Source of the DNA: Clostridia bacterium
Lineage (GTDB): Bacteria; Bacillota; Clostridia; Christensenellales; Pumilibacteraceae
Direction: 5' to 3'
NCBI GenBank assembly: GCA_022793815.1
Contig: JAAWDP010000003.1
Coordinates: forward strand, 124,001 to 188,000
Length of the DNA: 64,000 nucleotides
The translations under genes and the position numbers were made by a program. Below are positions 8,189 to 16,894 of this stretch, one piece after another (position 1 is the first letter of the stretch; each line of letters starts with the position of its first letter). A model generated the notes under the pieces. It was not told where the DNA came from. It worked only from the letters and a program-made list of their open reading frames with translations, and ran no database searches.

Positions 8189-8199
8189 AATTTTGCACT

Positions 8200-11100
8200 T
8201 TATTTCCGTTTTTGCAAATAATCGGATTTTTTTCGGATTTCCGTCAGCGCTCCCGAATCTATGGAATAAATGTATTTTGCAGTCACTTCGAGTCCCAAAA
8301 GCTTATTTACGGCTTCTGCGTATAACTCCAGCTGCGTCACGTATGCGGGGCTGTCCGTGCATGCGCCCGTCTTGTAATCCACAATCCAAACTTTCCCGCC
8401 GCTCACGCCGAAAATGTCGATTACGCCCTGCATGAGCGTACCGTTTTCGTTAAGAATGAATTCTTTTTCGCGGTAAAGTTTTTTACCTCGCATAAGTTCC
8501 CCGACTACCCGAACCGCACGCCGCGCTTTTTCGAAATCGATGAGTTTGGCTTCCGTTTCGTATTTCCGTGAAAACCTATCCGCCTGCTCTTCGAAATCGG
8601 AATAGAAATCCACATGCTGCATGAACAAGTGATATGCCGTTCCGCGCTCGGCTGCGTCCGTATCCGTATCGGGCAAAAAATCGGAGCCCCTGTAATAACC
8701 GTCGTCCGCCCATAGCTCGCGCGCCGCCGCCGTAACCGATGTTTTCGCCTTGATTCTTTTTGCTTGAAACACACGCTTCGTGCTTTCTATGCGCCGCGAT
8801 ATTCTTTGCGCGGCTTCAAGGTCGCCGCCCGAAAGACTCGGCACCTTTTTTGCCGCAGGCTCCGCCTGTTTTATCGGCTCGCACAAAACCGTTTCGGCAG
8901 TCAGCGCAGTGAGAAAATCGGAAGGTCGCAAAGGCAGTCTTACCGTCGCCGTACCGACATCGGGTATGTCGCAGCCGCTTATCACAAGCTCTTTTTTCGC
9001 ACGGGTAAGAGCGACGTACAGCACCCTGAGCTCTTCTTCGAGAGCCCTGTGCATTCCTTCCGTTTTGAGCGCTTCGTATAAAAAAGTCGGTTTGAATTCG
9101 TGTGTGAGTTCGTCGGGATATTTGAACGCAAAACCTTTATCGCGGTCGATTATATATTTCGTTCTGAAATCGCCGACGTTGAATTTGTGCGACGCTTCCG
9201 CAAAAAACACATACGGAAATTCCAAGCCCTTGCTCATGTGAACGGTCATTATTTTCACGCATCCGTCGGGCGCGGATATTTCGGCCGCCGCTGACGAACG
9301 CAGTTTTTCAAGATATTCTTCCACGGTGTCTTCGCCCGTACTTCGCAGGAATGCTCCGAGATTTCTCACGTTATCTTCTCCGCCCGGCATTTTTCTGACG
9401 TACACAAAAGCATTGCTTTCTCTCGCTATGATATTCAGAAGCTCCCCTGCGCTTACCGATTGTTTCAATTCGGTATATCTTTCCAAACGCGAAAAAAACG
9501 GTTCCAGTTCTTTATTGCGCGCGGCAGCGGCATAAAACGGCTCGTCTTTGCCGCACGTAAGCGCAACCGACGCCAAAAAATCATTGTTTTTGAAACCGCC
9601 GCAATACGATTTCAATGCCGACGTAAGCGCTATATCGTCTGCGGCATTATCGACAAGTTTAAGCATGGCAATAAGCGGAGCGGTTTCGGGTCTGTGCCCG
9701 AAACTGTCCGATTCTTTGACGAAAGCGGGTATGTTGTGCCGTTTCAGTTTGTCCCTTACAGCATACGACAGCGCAGTGCGGCTGCGAGTCAAAACCGCTA
9801 TGTCCGACGGCGCGACTTCATGTGATTCATCGTCGCCGTATGTAAGCAGCTTTATTATTTCGCCTACAATGAAATCGCTTTCGGCATTCTCTTTTGCGTA
9901 CACGTCTTCGTCCTCGTGCTCGGACACGGCATAAACGGAACCGTATGGCGTCGGCTTGCACAAGCGGTCGGTTTTGATATTGACATAACGGAATTTTCCG
10001 CCGCTCTGCGCAAAAGGAACGAGCCGCGCATGTTTTTCGTAATCCACGCCGCCGAACGACGCCGTCATGACTTTGCCGAAAACCGTATTCACCTTTTCTA
10101 TTACCTCGGGCAATGTGCGGTAGTTGCTGTTCAATTCTATACTCTCGCCCTCGCCGCTTGTTTCGAACCGTTTTTTCTTCTCGGAAAAAATAGACGGGTC
10201 GCACCCTCGGAAAGCATATATGGACTGCTTCAAATCGCCTACCGTAAAGAGATTGCCGCCTCTTTTTATGCGCTCTATTATGGCGTTTTGCAAAGGGTTT
10301 ATATCCTGATATTCGTCAACGAAAATCCAATCGTATGCCTCTCTTATCTCTTTTCCGCACGAAGAACCCAAAACGGCATAAGCATAGTGTTCCAAATCGT
10401 TATAATCTATCACGCAGTTTTTCTTCTTTTCCGCCGCATACAGTTCGTAAAGTTCTTTCGCCGCGTCTTTGAGAACGCACGCAAACGGATAGGCATCGAG
10501 CGACGGTTGGAGCCGACGCATTTCGTCTGATTTTTCGAAAAATGCCACCGCTCTCTTTTTCATTTCCGCATATTCGGCGTTAAGTTCAATATACGCCGGA
10601 TTCACTCTTCCGCGCGGTGACGGCAAAATCAGCGATGCGTCATTGTTTTGCAACGCGTTTGCCAACGATTCCGCAACTGCGGCGTTCCGCTCGAACTTTG
10701 CCTGAGCCGTTCTCGACGACAAATCGCGTGCGGCGGTAAACAGTATTTTCCGTTCGTTTTCCAGCATATCCGCAATAATGTGTTTAGCTTGCGTATCGTC
10801 GCGGTACAAATCGAGACAGCCATCCAGCCAAGCAATCGGGTCGACTGTCGCGACGGCGGTCGAATAGAGCTTTTTAACGGCGGTTTTGAACATATCGTCG
10901 CGCCGTCGGACAAGCATGATATTGTAGAGTTTTTCACGCTGCTCACTGTCGAAATTTTCCGCGACGGCATCGACGCACTTGTCCAAAAGCACATCGCCGC
11001 TTTCGCCCAACAGTTCGAATGCCGGGTCTACGTCTATCGCATAAAAATATGTTTTCGCCAGGCGCACGCAAAACGAATGCAATGTGCTGATGTCGGCAAG

Positions 11101-11361
11101 AGGCAAAACCGAAACCGCGTCGCGGCAAAAAGGATTGTCACAGGTTTCGCCGAGCCTCGCCAAAAGTCTGCTTTTCATTTCCGCCGCTGCCGCTTTCGTA
11201 AACGTAACTATGAGCATGCGTTCCAATTTTTCGCCGCTTTCTATAAGTCTTGCGACGCGCTCTATCATGACCGCGGTTTTTCCGCTGCCTGCGGACGCCG
11301 AAACGAAAACATCCTTGCCCCTCAGCGTTATCGCTTTCGACTGCTCGGCATTGAAGTTCAT
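8200..11361 (-). CDS. addA: ATP-dependent helicase/nuclease subunit A
   Basis: AddA is the UvrD-like helicase and nuclease subunit of AddAB, which resects double-strand DNA breaks for RecA. The 1053-residue protein is somewhat shorter than typical AddA (about 1200). Helicase motif I is SASAGSGKTAVM (about 22-33), motif II DEYQD (about 350), motif VI LYVALTRAKKEL, and the C-terminal RecB-type nuclease motif is GVIDIFG followed by VDYKTG. Both activities therefore look intact. The start ATG overlaps the addB stop as ATGA and has the AAGGAGG site within the addB end, so the subunits should be made in equal amounts. A weak hairpin follows. Confidence 0.95.
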   Translation of the reverse strand: MNFNAEQSKAITLRGKDVFVSASAGSGKTAVMIERVARLIESGEKLERMLIVTFTKAAAAEMKSRLLARLGETCDNPFCRDAVSVLPLADISTLHSFCVRLAKTYFYAIDVDPAFELLGESGDVLLDKCVDAVAENFDSEQREKLYNIMLVRRRDDMFKTAVKKLYSTAVATVDPIAWLDGCLDLYRDDTQAKHIIADMLENERKILFTAARDLSSRTAQAKFERNAAVAESLANALQNNDASLILPSPRGRVNPAYIELNAEYAEMKKRAVAFFEKSDEMRRLQPSLDAYPFACVLKDAAKELYELYAAEKKKNCVIDYNDLEHYAYAVLGSSCGKEIREAYDWIFVDEYQDINPLQNAIIERIKRGGNLFTVGDLKQSIYAFRGCDPSIFSEKKKRFETSGEGESIELNSNYRTLPEVIEKVNTVFGKVMTASFGGVDYEKHARLVPFAQSGGKFRYVNIKTDRLCKPTPYGSVYAVSEHEDEDVYAKENAESDFIVGEIIKLLTYGDDESHEVAPSDIAVLTRSRTALSYAVRDKLKRHNIPAFVKESDSFGHRPETAPLIAMLKLVDNAADDIALTSALKSYCGGFKNNDFLASVALTCGKDEPFYAAAARNKELEPFFSRLERYTELKQSVSAGELLNIIARESNAFVYVRKMPGGEDNVRNLGAFLRSTGEDTVEEYLEKLRSSAAAEISAPDGCVKIMTVHMSKGLEFPYVFFAEASHKFNVGDFRTKYIIDRDKGFAFKYPDELTHEFKPTFLYEALKTEGMHRALEEELRVLYVALTRAKKELVISGCDIPDVGTATVRLPLRPSDFLTALTAETVLCEPIKQAEPAAKKVPSLSGGDLEAAQRISRRIESTKRVFQAKRIKAKTSVTAAARELWADDGYYRGSDFLPDTDTDAAERGTAYHLFMQHVDFYSDFEEQADRFSRKYETEAKLIDFEKARRAVRVVGELMRGKKLYREKEFILNENGTLMQGVIDIFGVSGGKVWIVDYKTGACTDSPAYVTQLELYAEAVNKLLGLEVTAKYIYSIDSGALTEIRKKSDYLQKRK

Positions 11362-14339
11362 TGTCTGCCCTCCTTTTTCTTCCGTCCGCTGACCGCTTCG
11401 GTTTTATCCGTGCCGAGTCTTCTTGCGCTTACGGGCATACCCAAACAAACCGATGTATAAGGACAGTAATCGCAGGCAAGCGATTTGCCGCTGCTTGCGG
11501 GCGCGGGTTTTATGTAGCCGTCCTCTATGTCGCGCGCGCCGCTGACGAATATCTTTTTCGAATAGTCGCACATGGCATGCAGCTCGGCAGCGGTATATGC
11601 CAGAGAATTTCTTCCCACGGAAAAATCGCCGTCCGCTTTTTTAGTCAAATTTACGTTGAACAGCAGGCTTTTGCCGCCGTCTTTCAAAGACGTATCCATA
11701 TCGATTATATTTTCCGCGTCCTTGTCGAAGGCCCCCTTCATTCGGCAATAGGCGTCCTCTTCGGACCAGTCGCCGCTTATGGGGAAATAAAACATGCCGC
11801 CTATGTCGTACCCTCTTTCGCGAAGTATTTCGCAGTAAAACTGTAACTGGAATTTTGTGCCGTAATACAGTTTCTCGGCGGCAAGCATGCCTTCCGTATT
11901 ACCGCTTTTATAGTCTATTACCCTGACTTTGTTTTCGCATTTATCCACTCGGTCGATTACGCCGACAACGCCCAATTTTCTGCTTCCGATATCTATTTCG
12001 TCGGCCTTTATCGCCGCGCCGTCCTTGGACGAAAACATAATTTCCTGTCCGACGCTTTTATACCGCGAACACGTAAGCGAAGCGGCGATTGAACGGCAAA
12101 GACGCCTGCTTTCGCCTTTAAGCCGCGAAAGCGAACGCTCGGGCATTGTGGCATACTCTTTCATTTCGCCGCCCAGCAATTCGTCGAAAAGTCTCTCGGC
12201 AATGTATTCGGGTTCGGAAAAGTCTCCTCTTTGCACGAAAACCTCGGCAACCTTATGCAACAAAATACCGACGTCTTTCACCGACACCGACCCGTCCTCG
12301 CGCTCTTTCAGCCGCAGACCGTATTCGAGAAAGTGCCTGTACGGGCAGGAAAAAAAAGTCTGCAACTGGGAAATGTATGCGCTGCCGCTGCGGAAAAATA
12401 ATTTGTCGGAATCGCAAATACGGTACACATCCTCGTTTTCGCCGATAATAGGATTTATCTTATCTTTCAGCGCCGCAACAAGAGTGGGCAGATAAAACGG
12501 CTTGTCGTGCGAAAACCATCCGTCCGCAAACATCTCGCAAGCCGCGCTTTCGCAGCAAGCAAAGCGCTCGAAAATTTCGGGAGTATCTTTATCCGCCGCC
12601 GCCCGTTTCAAAACCGACGCGCTTGTCACTCCGATACCGTTATCGCGCTTTATCAGCGAAAGCAATGTGCTCGGCACCGCGCCGCCGTCCGTTGCGGTAT
12701 ATGACATAAAAACTCTGTCCGCACTGTCGATTACATGCAAAAGTTCGCTTCTTGCTCTGTCGTTCACTTCTTCGGTTTTAGGCTCAATCGTTATCCCGCA
12801 CTTTTTCAGCTTTTCTATTTCGGAATCGGTTATCATACCGCAGTCCTGAGTCAAAAGAGGCAAAGCCCCCTCGTTGAAACCGACAACAAACACCCGCTTG
12901 AATCTGCGTCCGCGGAACAATGCAGGCTGACCTATTTCCACACAGTCGCTCTCCGCCGGCAGCAACGATATTTCGCGGCTGTCCGTACCTTCCTTCAAAG
13001 TGTCGGTCAGCAGCCGCAGCGGATATTCGCCGTCCCCCATGACCTCGGCTATGAGCGAAATCACTTCGTCGAATTTTGCGGCAAACGAAACCAAATCGTA
13101 TTCCGCCGACAGCGACGCCATGTTTTCCAATCCCTCGGCAAATGACAATGTTTCTTTGACGGCGTTCGCAAAATCCACGGCGCTTGCCGTCGTATCGAGC
13201 TTTTTCAACGGCGATAATATTTTCAATAATTTCGTGCGCACCTGTTCCGCCCGGGCATCGTCGAACTCGGACAAAAAGCCCTTATAATCCACACGGCGGC
13301 GGTTACAGTAATTTTCGAAGTTTGCGGCTTCGGCGGCGGTTATCCCCGTAAGCGAGTTTTTCGCAAACCTAATCATCGCATCTCGTGAAAGCCTTCCGCC
13401 TTCCGCCGCCGCAAGCGCGCACATGACAAACCGTACCGAAGGATGAAAGGACAGCGGATATTTTTTATCCAGTCCGAACGGTATGCCGTAGTCGGTGAAA
13501 ATGCGGTGAACGGTGTTATAGTCGGGCGACGAGCATACGACGCAAACATCGCCGTAACGGTATCCGTTCACATCGATGTCGTACCGTATTTGTTCGGCGA
13601 CGGTTTTAAGTTCGCTTTCGAAATCGGGCGCGGCAAAAATCCTCTTTTCGATATGCCGTTTCAGTTTGGTGTCCTTTTTCTCTTCGGACGCATAAATCGC
13701 AACGCATTCGGCACAGGCTGCGATTCCGTCGATTGCCTGTCTGTGCGCAGCAGTCAGTCTGTCGAAATTCAGTATGTAAACATGTGCGCCGTCGAGATAG
13801 CCGCTCTCTTTTACCGCGGCGGGCAGCAATCGCAAAAGCTCGGACGAATCGGCAAATCTTCCCGAAATTTCATTTGTATATCTTTCGTACAGCGTTCTCA
13901 AATCTTGCGTTTTATATTTCAAAGCCACATCGAGTTCGGCGTCGAACGCCGGCATAGACGGCGTAACTCCCGAAGCCGCAAGCTGCGACAACGTATCATA
14001 AAGCACATCGGCAAAACCCGAAAACTTCGCGCTGCGGTGAAAGCACTTCAAATCCTTGCCGTCCCCTATTATCTTGCGCAACAGCATGACTGCTCCGAAG
14101 CGCGACAGATAACCCTTGGGCCTGTATCCGCATTTTTTCAGCAGTCTGGAAAACGTGACGACTTCCACGTCGAAAGCGCCGCCGCTTTCGAACAAACGGC
14201 GTTCGGCAAAAAGAGTATGCTTGTCCGGCACAATGACCACATGCCGCACATCGGGGTCGATTTTACGCGCGGCGATGTGAGCGACGCAAGCGTCGAATGC
14301 GTCGGCAGGCGACGGGAAAATCCTATTTTCGTGTTTCAT
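11358..14339 (-). CDS. addB: ATP-dependent helicase/nuclease subunit B, without Walker A motif
   Basis: AddB partner of AddA, 993 residues. The C-terminal nuclease motif VRVIDYKSG and the iron-sulfur cysteines (SCPYRHF, and the CDYCPYTSVC group near the end) are present, so the structural iron-sulfur nuclease domain looks intact. The N-terminus MKHENRIFPSPADAFDACV lacks the GxxGSGKT Walker A motif found near the start of many AddB proteins, and only 12 further codons lie upstream in frame, so it is not a start-site error. I chose the ATG at 14339: its -10 box TACAAT ends 6 bases upstream and there is no Shine-Dalgarno sequence, which predicts a leaderless mRNA. The gene overlaps addA by 4 bases. 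Confidence 0.9.
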   Translation of the reverse strand: MKHENRIFPSPADAFDACVAHIAARKIDPDVRHVVIVPDKHTLFAERRLFESGGAFDVEVVTFSRLLKKCGYRPKGYLSRFGAVMLLRKIIGDGKDLKCFHRSAKFSGFADVLYDTLSQLAASGVTPSMPAFDAELDVALKYKTQDLRTLYERYTNEISGRFADSSELLRLLPAAVKESGYLDGAHVYILNFDRLTAAHRQAIDGIAACAECVAIYASEEKKDTKLKRHIEKRIFAAPDFESELKTVAEQIRYDIDVNGYRYGDVCVVCSSPDYNTVHRIFTDYGIPFGLDKKYPLSFHPSVRFVMCALAAAEGGRLSRDAMIRFAKNSLTGITAAEAANFENYCNRRRVDYKGFLSEFDDARAEQVRTKLLKILSPLKKLDTTASAVDFANAVKETLSFAEGLENMASLSAEYDLVSFAAKFDEVISLIAEVMGDGEYPLRLLTDTLKEGTDSREISLLPAESDCVEIGQPALFRGRRFKRVFVVGFNEGALPLLTQDCGMITDSEIEKLKKCGITIEPKTEEVNDRARSELLHVIDSADRVFMSYTATDGGAVPSTLLSLIKRDNGIGVTSASVLKRAAADKDTPEIFERFACCESAACEMFADGWFSHDKPFYLPTLVAALKDKINPIIGENEDVYRICDSDKLFFRSGSAYISQLQTFFSCPYRHFLEYGLRLKEREDGSVSVKDVGILLHKVAEVFVQRGDFSEPEYIAERLFDELLGGEMKEYATMPERSLSRLKGESRRLCRSIAASLTCSRYKSVGQEIMFSSKDGAAIKADEIDIGSRKLGVVGVIDRVDKCENKVRVIDYKSGNTEGMLAAEKLYYGTKFQLQFYCEILRERGYDIGGMFYFPISGDWSEEDAYCRMKGAFDKDAENIIDMDTSLKDGGKSLLFNVNLTKKADGDFSVGRNSLAYTAAELHAMCDYSKKIFVSGARDIEDGYIKPAPASSGKSLACDYCPYTSVCLGMPVSARRLGTDKTEAVSGRKKKEGRQ

Positions 14340-14345
14340 TTTTAT

Positions 14346-14375
14346 ATTGTATATTGATTTGGGTTGATAAATCAA
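14346..14375 (-). promoter_or_regulatory. addB promoter, predicted leaderless
   Basis: On the minus strand TTGATT (14370-14375), 18 bases, TACAAT (14346-14351), then 6 bases and the addB ATG. The expected transcription start coincides with the A of the ATG. It overlaps the divergent promoter of the lipoprotein gene. Confidence 0.65.
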
Positions 14376-14392
14376 GTCTTTTGTGCTATACT
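14364..14392 (+). promoter_or_regulatory. Promoter of the lipoprotein gene
   Basis: TTGATA (14364-14369), 17 bases, TATACT (14387-14392) with a TG extension at 14384-14385. It is followed by a leader of about 28 bases with an ACGAGG ribosome site. Confidence 0.8.
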
Positions 14393-14426
14393 TAGGAAAA
14401 ATAATTTCTCTTTACGAGGTTTTTGA

Positions 14427-15410
14427 ATGAAAAAGAAATCTACCGCCATTCTTGTTGCGCTGTGCGCCGCATTCATACCCTTAATCGCAGGCTGCAATGC
14501 TTGCGGAGGCGAAACGGGCGCCGCTTTGGACGGACGCATGCCCTGGTATATGCCTACGCTGTACGAATTCAGCGAATTCAAGATAGAAAAATATCTCATG
14601 AAAGTCGATAGCGACGAAATAAAACGAGACAGGCTTCTTGCAGAAGGCACCGCTTCGTTTACGTTGGAAGAAGCCGAATCAAGCGGAAACGCGCGTCTTT
14701 CGATTTGTGTGACCGTCACCTATAACGGCGACGACGCAAACGGGACAAGCCGAAATCTTACGGACAGCATGAACAGCGAAGTCGTGTTTTCCAAAACAAC
14801 GCTTCTCCCCGTCACCTCGAAGAAAAGCGTAAAGAGCGCAAAGCGTGCGGGTGCGGAAGATATGAGTTACGAAGTAACCGTAGATTACGAAAACGCCCAA
14901 GCCGTGCTTAACCGCGCAAATCAAAACAAGCCCGAAACGAAGAGCATAAACATCGGCAGTCAGACTTTCGACAACGAACAACTGTTTTTTGCAATGCGCG
15001 CGTTTTCCGCTCTAGCCCCCGGCTCGTCGCAAAGCTTCCGCCTGCTCCAACCGTATCAGTCGTTCGTGTACGACCGCGGGACTTATCCCATGGGCATGAC
15101 GGTAGCGGGCGAACTTACGGAATTCGCTCTCGATTTTTATAAGAACGACAACCTATACGGTATGGAACTCGGCGAAAACTCAAAACCCAAAGTAAACGCC
15201 ATGTGCGCCACCGTTTCGATTTCGGAGGAAAACAGGGGTCCTGCGATAAAGGCATACTACTCGTCGCAGCCGTTTAAAATAAGCACGAATATTTCCACGA
15301 ACAAAGTTCTTGTCGGTATCACCGAAACTTCCTACGGAGCAACGCTCAATCAACGCACAGATACGTTCTATACTCTTTCCGATTACCGTGCGTCAACAGT
15401 TTCTCAATAA
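14427..15410 (+). CDS. Secreted lipoprotein of unknown function
   Basis: A 327-residue protein with a lipoprotein signal peptide: positively charged MKKK, a hydrophobic stretch, and a lipobox IAGC with the cysteine at residue 22. The mature part is thus probably anchored to the outer face of the membrane. It is rich in Ser, Thr and Asn, with beta-like alternation and no enzyme motif I recognise. Cys25 lies close behind the lipid cysteine. The gene stands alone between its own promoter and a strong terminator, so its neighbours do not suggest a role. Confidence 0.75.
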   Translation: MKKKSTAILVALCAAFIPLIAGCNACGGETGAALDGRMPWYMPTLYEFSEFKIEKYLMKVDSDEIKRDRLLAEGTASFTLEEAESSGNARLSICVTVTYNGDDANGTSRNLTDSMNSEVVFSKTTLLPVTSKKSVKSAKRAGAEDMSYEVTVDYENAQAVLNRANQNKPETKSINIGSQTFDNEQLFFAMRAFSALAPGSSQSFRLLQPYQSFVYDRGTYPMGMTVAGELTEFALDFYKNDNLYGMELGENSKPKVNAMCATVSISEENRGPAIKAYYSSQPFKISTNISTNKVLVGITETSYGATLNQRTDTFYTLSDYRASTVSQ

Positions 15411-15413
15411 TTC

Positions 15414-15436
15414 AAACGCCGCTCACTGCGGCGTTT
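15414..15436 (+). terminator. Terminator after the lipoprotein gene
   Basis: AAACGCCGC (15414-15422) and GCGGCGTTT (15428-15436) form a 9-bp stem with a 5-base loop, followed by a T7 run. It also separates the converging malQ gene. Confidence 0.9.
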
Positions 15437-15438
15437 TT

Positions 15439-16893
15439 TTATTTCACTTTGTATCTGTTCTTGATCTGCGCCATTTGCTCGGCAATCGATAAGCTCGGGC
15501 ATTCTCTCATCCGCCACGACCAGTTGGCTGCGCTCACCGACCCGGGCGTATTTATTCTGCCTTCTTTGCCGCAGTCAATCCAATCCGTATACGGCACTAT
15601 AACGTACTTGGCTTTACTGTCAAACAGCATGCGTATTGCGGCACGCGAAAATTTCTCCGAAAACCCCGCTTTTACCAAACGGCGGACTTTCGCCTTTTTC
15701 AAAAGCGAAAGCTCTCCGTACATACCTGCCGCCGTATTGTTATCGTGCGTACCCGTATAAGCCACACATTGGAAAGAATAATTCTTAGGATAGTGCTCGT
15801 TTTTTTTGCCGCCGTCCAGACCGAATTGCAGCACCTTCATGTTCGGGTATCCCGTCTTCTTTATAAGCTCGCGTACTTCGTCCGTGATAAAGCCCAAATC
15901 CTCCGCAACTATTTCCATGCGGGGAAATTTTTGCCGCACGCGTTCAAACAGCCGCATCCCGGGGCCCGGCATCCATTCGCCTCGGCGCGCGGTTTTCTCT
16001 CCGCTTTTCACGGCAAAGAAGCTTTCGAATCCCCGAAAGTGGTCCAGCCTTACTATGTCGTATAGGTCCGCGTTTCTGCCGAACCTGTCCAGCCACCATT
16101 TAAAACCGCTTTCTTCGTTTTTCTGCCAGTCGTAGACGGGATTCCCCCACAACTGACCGTCGGGAGTAAATCCGTCGGGCGGACAGCCTGCGACAAGCGA
16201 CGGCGACATATCTTCGCCGAGAACGAAAAGTTCGGGATGACTCCACACGTCCGCGCTTTCATAGCACACGTATATGGGCATGTCCCCTATTATTTGGATT
16301 TTTTTCGAGGCGGCATACAGACGCAACGCCTGCCATTGAGAATCGAAAAGATATTGTACGAAACGGTAAAAATCAACCTTTTTTTTGTTTTCCCTTTCAA
16401 ATTGCTCCAAAGCGGTCTTGTCGCGCAAACGATATCTGTCGTCCCAATCAATCCAATCGAAGCCGATAACTTCTTTCAACGCCATATACAGCGCATAATC
16501 GTTGAGCCAGTAACCTTGTTTTTCGACAAAGCTCTCGTAATTCGAATCCGCGGCAAAACGCGAAAAAGCCGTTTCGAGCAGTTGTTTCCTCTTTTCTCTC
16601 TGCCGCGCAACCCTTGCGTCGCTGCTTTTCAAAGCCGTCGTTTCCGCTTCGTTCAAAAGTCCGTTTTCGACAAGCGAAGGCAAATCTATATAATCCGTAT
16701 CGCCTGCAAACGCCGACTCGCTGCTGTACGGCGACCCGCTTTTATCGGCGCGGGTCAGCGGAAGCACCTGCCAAAAATCCTGTTCGCCCGCAGCCAAAAA
16801 GTCTATAAATTCTCTTGCTTCGCGTCCGAACGAACCTATGCCGTATTCTCCGCAAAGCGAAAATACGGGTAAAAGAACTCCGCACTTTTCCAT
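15439..16893 (-). CDS. malQ: 4-alpha-glucanotransferase (amylomaltase)
   Basis: GH77 enzyme that transfers glucan chains between maltodextrins and frees glucose in the cytoplasm. The chosen start gives 484 residues, normal for bacterial MalQ, beginning MEKCGVLLPVFSLCGEYGIG. Family motifs visible are GSPYSSESAFAG, the nucleophile region IVRLDHFRGFESFF and the acid/base region IVAEDLGFITDEV. A GGAG site lies 8 bases before ATG. The gene begins 1 base after the glgP stop, so glgP and malQ form an operon for breakdown of glycogen or maltodextrin: GlgP shortens chains and MalQ recycles the stubs. Confidence 0.95.
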   Translation of the reverse strand: MEKCGVLLPVFSLCGEYGIGSFGREAREFIDFLAAGEQDFWQVLPLTRADKSGSPYSSESAFAGDTDYIDLPSLVENGLLNEAETTALKSSDARVARQREKRKQLLETAFSRFAADSNYESFVEKQGYWLNDYALYMALKEVIGFDWIDWDDRYRLRDKTALEQFERENKKKVDFYRFVQYLFDSQWQALRLYAASKKIQIIGDMPIYVCYESADVWSHPELFVLGEDMSPSLVAGCPPDGFTPDGQLWGNPVYDWQKNEESGFKWWLDRFGRNADLYDIVRLDHFRGFESFFAVKSGEKTARRGEWMPGPGMRLFERVRQKFPRMEIVAEDLGFITDEVRELIKKTGYPNMKVLQFGLDGGKKNEHYPKNYSFQCVAYTGTHDNNTAAGMYGELSLLKKAKVRRLVKAGFSEKFSRAAIRMLFDSKAKYVIVPYTDWIDCGKEGRINTPGSVSAANWSWRMRECPSLSIAEQMAQIKNRYKVK

Positions 16894-16894
16894 G

